Positions 59,779-64,000 of a stretch of 64,000 nt of DNA are shown piece after piece (within the stretch, counting starts at the first letter, position 1; each line of letters starts with the position of its first letter). This DNA is from Anaerobacterium chartisolvens (GTDB lineage: Bacteria; Bacillota; Clostridia; Acetivibrionales; DSM-27016). The position numbers were made by a program, and so were the translations under genes. The DNA lies in NCBI RefSeq assembly GCF_003337415.1, contig NZ_QPJT01000003.1, forward strand, positions 186,001-250,000, read 5' to 3'. Below the pieces are notes generated by a model, which was not told the DNA's origin, searched no databases, and saw nothing but the letters and a program-made list of their open reading frames with translations.

Positions 59779-60072
59779 ATGCACTTGGACCAATATAACC
59801 AGATTATTGGCTTTTGGCAAGCTTACAAAATTACGTCGGTCGCCGATTTGGACAAATACCTCATGATACGAAATCATCCTCCCCTCATCGTATATGAGGA
59901 GGATAAGCGGATGTACTTTGAGTGCCTGCAAAAGTATGACGAGGCTGAGGAGTTAAGTCCACTGTATCAGTTTTTCAAGTATGAAACGGAAAAGACATGG
60001 GAAAGAGCGCTGGCTTTTGCCGATGGCATGAAGTTGGAACGCAAGGGCCTGTCGGATTTTATTCAGGGATGA
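59779..60072 (+). pseudogene. Fic-family gene with central in-frame deletion
   Basis: An open frame of 97 codons joins the start and end of a Fic protein. QYNQIIGFWQAYKITSVADLD is the N-terminus, and HPPLIVYEEDKRMYFECLQ with KTWERALAFADGMKLERK is the C-terminus. About 150 residues with the active-site motif HPFxxGNGR are absent, so AMP-transfer activity is lost. The junction is in frame near YLM. GGAGGA precedes an ATG at 59779 and a TTG at 59785. Confidence 0.78.
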
Positions 60073-60143
60073 AATGCTAATGGATAAAAAATGGTGCTTC
60101 AGCATATATATATTTAGTGGCGCAATTATTCAGGATTAATTCG

Positions 60144-60626
60144 ATGGGTTGTGTTAATGGAATGATAAAAGCTATTGGTATTGGGAACAGGCTTATGATG
60201 GATGATGGTATTGCCATAGAGATTCTAGAGAATTTAAAAAACAATCTGGAATCAATGGGAATTCAAGTCATTATTGGAGAAACCGATTTTCAGTCTTGCT
60301 TTCATCAGCTAAAGGAAGATGATTTTGTAATTATTCTGGATGCTGCATACTCAGGGAAAGCAGCTGGAAGCATTCATTTATATAATTTGGAGGAAGTGAT
60401 TACTACATATGGAGAAACCGGCTTTCAGCATGACATGAGCATTTTTGATTTAATGCGGCTATACTCGAACCCATTGAGGGGCTGTTTAATTGGTATTGAA
60501 GCAGCGGAAGCCGGATTTGGATGTGAGCTAAGCGAAGCACTGAAGGGTGTATTCAATGAAATTTGTCTTGAGGTTGAGAGAATTATTTGTGAAAAGGTCA
60601 GATGGTTCTCAGGGTATGTTAAGTAA
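60144..60626 (+). CDS. [NiFe] hydrogenase maturation endopeptidase
   Basis: A protease of about 160 residues of the HyaD/HycI family: IKAIGIGNRLMMDDGIA holds the Asp and GN motif, ILDAAYSGKAAG the second Asp and GFQHDMSIFDL the His that bind nickel. It should clip the C-terminal extension of the large subunit after cofactor insertion. The ATG at 60144 has AGGA eight bases before; an ATG at 60162 is an alternative. The hydrogenase subunits follow within 620 bases. Confidence 0.88.
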   Translation: MGCVNGMIKAIGIGNRLMMDDGIAIEILENLKNNLESMGIQVIIGETDFQSCFHQLKEDDFVIILDAAYSGKAAGSIHLYNLEEVITTYGETGFQHDMSIFDLMRLYSNPLRGCLIGIEAAEAGFGCELSEALKGVFNEICLEVERIICEKVRWFSGYVK

Positions 60627-60699
60627 ATAATTATATAAATCACCTAAAAGACTCCTTCGGAATATACTAAATATATTAGATTTATTGCCGGAGGAAAGC

Positions 60700-61194
60700 A
60701 TGAGAGTACAAGATTTTTCAGGCAAAAACCTTGACCGTATTATGGCGGAAATTAATTATGATATAAGCTTATTATATGTAGTTCCATGTATATATACAAG
60801 GAATCTGATACTGAACCATTTAATAGACAGAATATCTATGGTTGAATCTGTTGCTGTAGCTATGAGCCAGACTGTGCAGCCGCAAATTCTGCCACTTCAA
60901 CCGGGGGTTACCCCTATAGCAGATCCGCCTGCCTTGATGCAGCCAATGGCTCCGGGAACCCAAGCAACCTTTACACTGCAAGAGCTATCCAGATTTGATG
61001 GAAAGGGTGGCAACCCCGCATATGTAGCGGTAAATGGTATTGTTTATGATGTTACAAACAATGCCACTTGGGCGGCTGCAACACACTTTGGCCTGACGGC
61101 AGGCAAAAACCTCACCAACGAATTTGCTTCCTGTCATGCAGGGCAGCCTATACTGAGTAAATTAAGAGCAGTTGGAAAGTTGGAAACAATGTAA
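60700..61194 (+). CDS. Cytochrome b5-like domain protein in the hydrogenase operon
   Basis: A 164-residue protein. Residues 1-60 are an unrecognised helical segment, 60-95 a Pro/Gln-rich linker, and 95-164 a cytochrome b5-like domain (FTLQELSRFDGKGGNPAYVAV, VNGIVYDVTN, THFGLTAGKNLT, SCHAGQPILSKLRAVGKL). Two His, in THFG and SCHAG, could be haem ligands, but the classic HPGG motif is absent. No signal peptide or clear TM helix. CCGGAGGA precedes the ATG at 60700. An electron carrier or anchor for the hydrogenase is inferred from position. Confidence 0.75.
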   Translation: MRVQDFSGKNLDRIMAEINYDISLLYVVPCIYTRNLILNHLIDRISMVESVAVAMSQTVQPQILPLQPGVTPIADPPALMQPMAPGTQATFTLQELSRFDGKGGNPAYVAVNGIVYDVTNNATWAAATHFGLTAGKNLTNEFASCHAGQPILSKLRAVGKLETM

Positions 61195-61240
61195 GTGGAC
61201 ACACTCACTGAACAGGTGAGAGGTTCAAATAAAGGAGGGA

Positions 61241-62158
61241 ATGGCCCCTTTGAATACGAGCAATGGAAGTATTACCTGCCCTGAATATAAAGCAAGGCTC
61301 AACACAGCCGCAAGTCTTGTGGAGACTGTGAAGACACAAATCAGACAGGATGTTTTGAGGAAAAGGAATCTTGTGTGGCTTGAATTGACTGGGTGTTCAG
61401 GAAATATCATATCACTTCTCGATGGATCGAATCCTGATTTCAAGTACTTGATTTCGCAGATGACTCATTTTATCTATAATAACAGTCTTTTAGCCAGCGA
61501 AGGGCAGAATGCGATGGAGCAGCTGTTTAGTATTCCGGGAAGTGACTATATCCTTGCTGTGGAAGGCGCTGTTGCGACTAAAAACAACGGCCTTTACAAC
61601 ATTATCGGACGCCTGAATGGTAAATGGATAACTGCGCTTGAGGCAGTTAAAACACTTGGCGAGAAGGCAGCCCATGTTATTGCTATAGGTGCTTGTGCAA
61701 CCCATGGAGGGGTTTCTGCAGCTAGACCGAATCCTGCTAAGTGTGTCAGTGTGCAGAGTGTATTAAATCGAAAGGTCATAAAGCTGCCAGGTTGCCCTTG
61801 CCATCCGGACTGGTTTATGGGTACAATCGCCCATATCCTGCTTTATGGACAACCCGAGCTTGACAGCAGGGATAGGCCTCTTTTATTTTACAGCACATTA
61901 ATTCATGACAGATGTCCCCGCAGGTCATATTTTGATAAAGGAATATTTGCAGAAAAGCTTGGTGACAAAACCTGTATGTTCAAATTGGGCTGCCGCGGGC
62001 CGGTAACACGCATAGACTGCCCAATCAGACAGTGGAATCAATATGTTAACTGGCCTATTGAGGATGACACTCCTTGCATTGGCTGTGCACAATTTGGATT
62101 CCCTGACGCAATGGAACCTTTTATCAGCTACAACATAACAAGAGGAGTGAAAAAGTGA
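61241..62158 (+). CDS. [NiFe] hydrogenase small subunit
   Basis: A 305-residue FeS subunit. The proximal cluster ligands are in LELTGCSGN, IGACATHGG and LPGCPCHPDW. The distal and medial clusters follow with IHDRCP, TCMFKLGCRGP, IDCPIRQW and DTPCIGC. The N-terminus has no twin-arginine signal, so the enzyme should stay in the cytoplasm, unlike group 1 uptake enzymes with Tat leaders. GGAGGGA precedes the ATG. It passes electrons from the NiFe site to a partner still to be identified. Confidence 0.93.
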   Translation: MAPLNTSNGSITCPEYKARLNTAASLVETVKTQIRQDVLRKRNLVWLELTGCSGNIISLLDGSNPDFKYLISQMTHFIYNNSLLASEGQNAMEQLFSIPGSDYILAVEGAVATKNNGLYNIIGRLNGKWITALEAVKTLGEKAAHVIAIGACATHGGVSAARPNPAKCVSVQSVLNRKVIKLPGCPCHPDWFMGTIAHILLYGQPELDSRDRPLLFYSTLIHDRCPRRSYFDKGIFAEKLGDKTCMFKLGCRGPVTRIDCPIRQWNQYVNWPIEDDTPCIGCAQFGFPDAMEPFISYNITRGVKK

Positions 62159-63567
62159 GCAAGAAGATTATTATTAATCCTGTTACCCGGATAAGTGGAT
62201 TCATGGAAATTCAAGCGGATATTGAAAACAACCGGGTGGTGGATGCTAGAACAGAAGGGCTGTTGTTTCGTGGATTTGAAAAAATGCTACATGGTAGAAA
62301 CCCCTTTGATGCGGTATATTTCACCCAGCGCATTTGTGGGATTTGTTCAACTGCCCATTCCATGGCTTCCACCCTTGCTCTGGAGGATGCTATAGGAGTT
62401 ATCCCAGCTGAACAGGGAAGATACTTAAGAGACATACTCCATGGGTGTGAATTCCTTCAAAACCATATCCGTCATTTTTACCAATATACTCTCCCTGATT
62501 TTGTTAAGCTTCCTGAGGATTATCCTCTGTTTAAGGCAGAACATAGTGATTTCAGACTGCCAAAAGAAAAGAATGACAGACTGGTCAAGGATTACTTTGA
62601 TTCTCTTGACTTAAGTCGTAGTGCACACGAAATGCTTGCCGTACTTGGCGGCAAGGTTCCACATAACCATGGAGTATTTATTGGAGGAATTACCACACAG
62701 GCAACTGCTGATAAAATCATCAAGATAAAATCGATATTACACTCCATATACCAATTTATTAATGATAGAATGCTCTCTGATGTATATACCATTGCAGAAT
62801 ATTACAGAGATTACTTTTATATTGGAAGGGGTTATGGGAACCTTTTAAGCTTTGGCTGTTTCAACGGCTATAAGAATCTGGGAACCTTATATGTGAATCC
62901 TCTTGTATATATAGGTGGTGAAACAAGTTTATTCAATCCGGATAACATCACTGAGCAGATAGACTATGCCTGGTATAAGGATAAACAAAGCTTCAGTAAG
63001 CCTCTTGAAGCTGACCCGGAAGCTGATATGAGCAAGCCTCATGCGTACTCATGGGTAAAGGCTCCAAGATACAATGGGTTGCCTTTTGAGAGCGGGCCTC
63101 TGGCAAGGCAATGGCTCTCCGGCGAGTACAGAAATGGAATATCAACCATGGACAGAACCATTGCCAGGGTTCTGGAAGCCCGAAAGGTAGCATTAATAAT
63201 GAATACACTGCTTGAAAATCTTATTCCCGGCGTATCAGTACAAAAGGAGTATACCATTCCTGAGACCGCTGTCGGAAAAGGCTTGATTGATACAACAAGA
63301 GGAGCTCTGGGGCACTGGCTCAAAATCAACAATCAGGTTATTTCGTTTTACCAGATCATCACACCATCTGCCTGGAATCTTTCAACCCGAAGCAGTAACG
63401 GTTTGAAGGGAACTGCTGAGCAGGCACTTATCGGTACACCTGTGAGAGATATCAATAATCCTGTAGAATTAGGCAGAACGGTCCGGTCTTTTGACCCTTG
63501 TGTATCTTGTGCAACCCATATTTACACTGGGGGAAAGCACATAAATACCATACAGGTTATTCCTTAG
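62155..63567 (+). CDS. [NiFe] hydrogenase large subunit
   Basis: A 470-residue catalytic subunit. The N-terminal NiFe ligands are in RICGICSTAHS (L1 motif) and the C-terminal ones in FDPCVSCATH (L2 motif). A 15-residue tail, IYTGGKHINTIQVIP, follows the His; this extension is what the maturation protease at 60144 is expected to remove. Its GTG start overlaps the end of the small-subunit gene, so the two are translationally coupled. The hyp assembly genes are not in this window. Confidence 0.94.
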   Translation: MSKKIIINPVTRISGFMEIQADIENNRVVDARTEGLLFRGFEKMLHGRNPFDAVYFTQRICGICSTAHSMASTLALEDAIGVIPAEQGRYLRDILHGCEFLQNHIRHFYQYTLPDFVKLPEDYPLFKAEHSDFRLPKEKNDRLVKDYFDSLDLSRSAHEMLAVLGGKVPHNHGVFIGGITTQATADKIIKIKSILHSIYQFINDRMLSDVYTIAEYYRDYFYIGRGYGNLLSFGCFNGYKNLGTLYVNPLVYIGGETSLFNPDNITEQIDYAWYKDKQSFSKPLEADPEADMSKPHAYSWVKAPRYNGLPFESGPLARQWLSGEYRNGISTMDRTIARVLEARKVALIMNTLLENLIPGVSVQKEYTIPETAVGKGLIDTTRGALGHWLKINNQVISFYQIITPSAWNLSTRSSNGLKGTAEQALIGTPVRDINNPVELGRTVRSFDPCVSCATHIYTGGKHINTIQVIP

Positions 63568-63627
63568 CATGACATTGGACGGCAGGCTGTATGAAAACTA
63601 TTTTGAGTGAAATTTCAAGCTATAATT

Positions 63628-63739
63628 CTTGCAAAAATGTAGCGGAGGAATCTTGGGGACGGATTCGTCCGCTTCCGCAGCGTAGCGAAGGACCGAAGGG
63701 AAAGCGGAGGAACCGTACCCCATGATGCCGCAGCGGTGA
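63628..63739 (-). repeat. GGGGACGG palindromic repeat, copy F (inverted)
   Basis: The reverse complement matches copy E at 57096-57206: CACCGCTGCGGCATCATGGGG, ACGGTTC, a GGTCCTTCGCT block, GAATCCGTCCCC and AAGATTCCTCCGCT. Copies E and F point toward or away from each other across the AraC-hydrogenase block. Confidence 0.85.
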
Positions 63740-63800
63740 CGGTCTGCAATTTTTCTTGCAGGTTCAGCGTTTTCACACAGCCTGACGGAGTTATTGACAC

Positions 63801-63845
63801 TACATCTTGCATATATATAGCTATACATGCAAGATGTAATTTTTA
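63801..63845 (+). terminator. Terminator after the hydrogenase operon
   Basis: TACATCTTGCAT and ATGCAAGATGTA form a 12-bp stem, followed by A and a T5 run. It lies beyond repeat F, 240 bases after the large-subunit stop. Confidence 0.75.
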
Positions 63846-63903
63846 TCTTAAGTATACCAAGAAGCAAAAGCGACCCCGTCCCCTTGTCACTTACTTACAG
63901 TCC

Positions 63904-64000
63904 TTATTTTCTGCCAAAGCCCATACCTTTGCCCATGTTGCCTCGACCCATACCCATGCCGCCAGCTTGCTTGCCAGCACCACAGCCGGCTCCGTTTCCA
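63904..64000 (-). CDS. C-terminal part of a Gly/Met-rich protein
   Basis: On the minus strand the last ~32 codons read as a Gly/Met/Arg repeat (GGMGMGRGNMGKGMGFGRK before the stop), with a Cys in AGCGAG. The gene continues past the window edge. Such Gly/Met-rich tails are found in DUF5320-like and dinitrogenase-cofactor-associated small proteins of Clostridia, often near redox genes. The partial sequence does not allow a firm family call. Confidence 0.6.
   Translation of the reverse strand, partial: GNGAGCGAGKQAGGMGMGRGNMGKGMGFGRK

Overview
The window looks like chromosome from a low-to-mid GC, spore-forming, anaerobic member of the Clostridia, probably a plant-polysaccharide degrader of the Ruminiclostridium type. 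The evidence is a Ger(x)-type germinant receptor operon, a GH94 disaccharide phosphorylase, CUT1 sugar ABC transporters with two-TM AraC sensor-regulators, a [NiFe] hydrogenase and consensus TTGACA/TATAAT promoters with strong GGAGG ribosome sites. Species cannot be read from the sequence. No rRNA, CRISPR array or transposase gene was found; there is one tRNA.

Layout. 1-1.9 kb: end of a ger operon. 1.9-4.4 kb: FAD amine oxidase, Fur-family regulator and a small Cys-pair protein. 4.8-10.2 kb: coat-like Gly/Tyr protein, AraC regulator divergent from a GH94 phosphorylase, and an unrecognised protein. 10.5-19.4 kb: a REC-XRE/7TM-kinase pair, a beta-trefoil protein, a MATE-aminotransferase-Gfo/Idh group, and pyridoxamine kinase with an ECF S component. 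19.4-22.8 kb: tRNA-Leu followed by a GC-rich AgrC/AgrA-like pair and small or broken genes. 22.8-31.3 kb: an eroded accessory zone holding a duplicated padR promoter, an XRE/membrane cassette, a divergent subtilase, an orphan antitoxin, a radical SAM protein, an rpoZ paralogue and many gene remnants. 31.3-39.9 kb: an AT-rich class II lanthipeptide cluster with twin precursors, LanM, LanFEG and LanT. 40.5-57.1 kb: a carbohydrate locus with an ABC importer, an MFS carrier, six signal-less esterases, a sucrose phosphorylase, a LacI regulator and a second binding protein. 57.3-63.6 kb: a two-TM AraC regulator, a Fic remnant and a [NiFe] hydrogenase operon.

How it fits together. The carbohydrate locus has only one recognisable glycoside-active enzyme, sucrose phosphorylase, among six cytoplasmic esterases. 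I infer uptake of acylated sucrose (or a related acyl-sugar), intracellular deacylation, then phosphorolysis to glucose-1-phosphate and fructose. The lanthipeptide cluster has precursors, modification, processing/export and immunity in one direction.

Two wider patterns stand out. First, short palindromic repeats ending in GGGGAC lie at the edges of four accessory modules: the XRE cassette, the subtilase, the lanthipeptide cluster and the AraC-hydrogenase block. Second, three genes (SPFH, glycosyltransferase, Fic) keep both ends of their protein in one reading frame but have lost the middle. Both are read directly from the sequence; their mechanisms are unknown.
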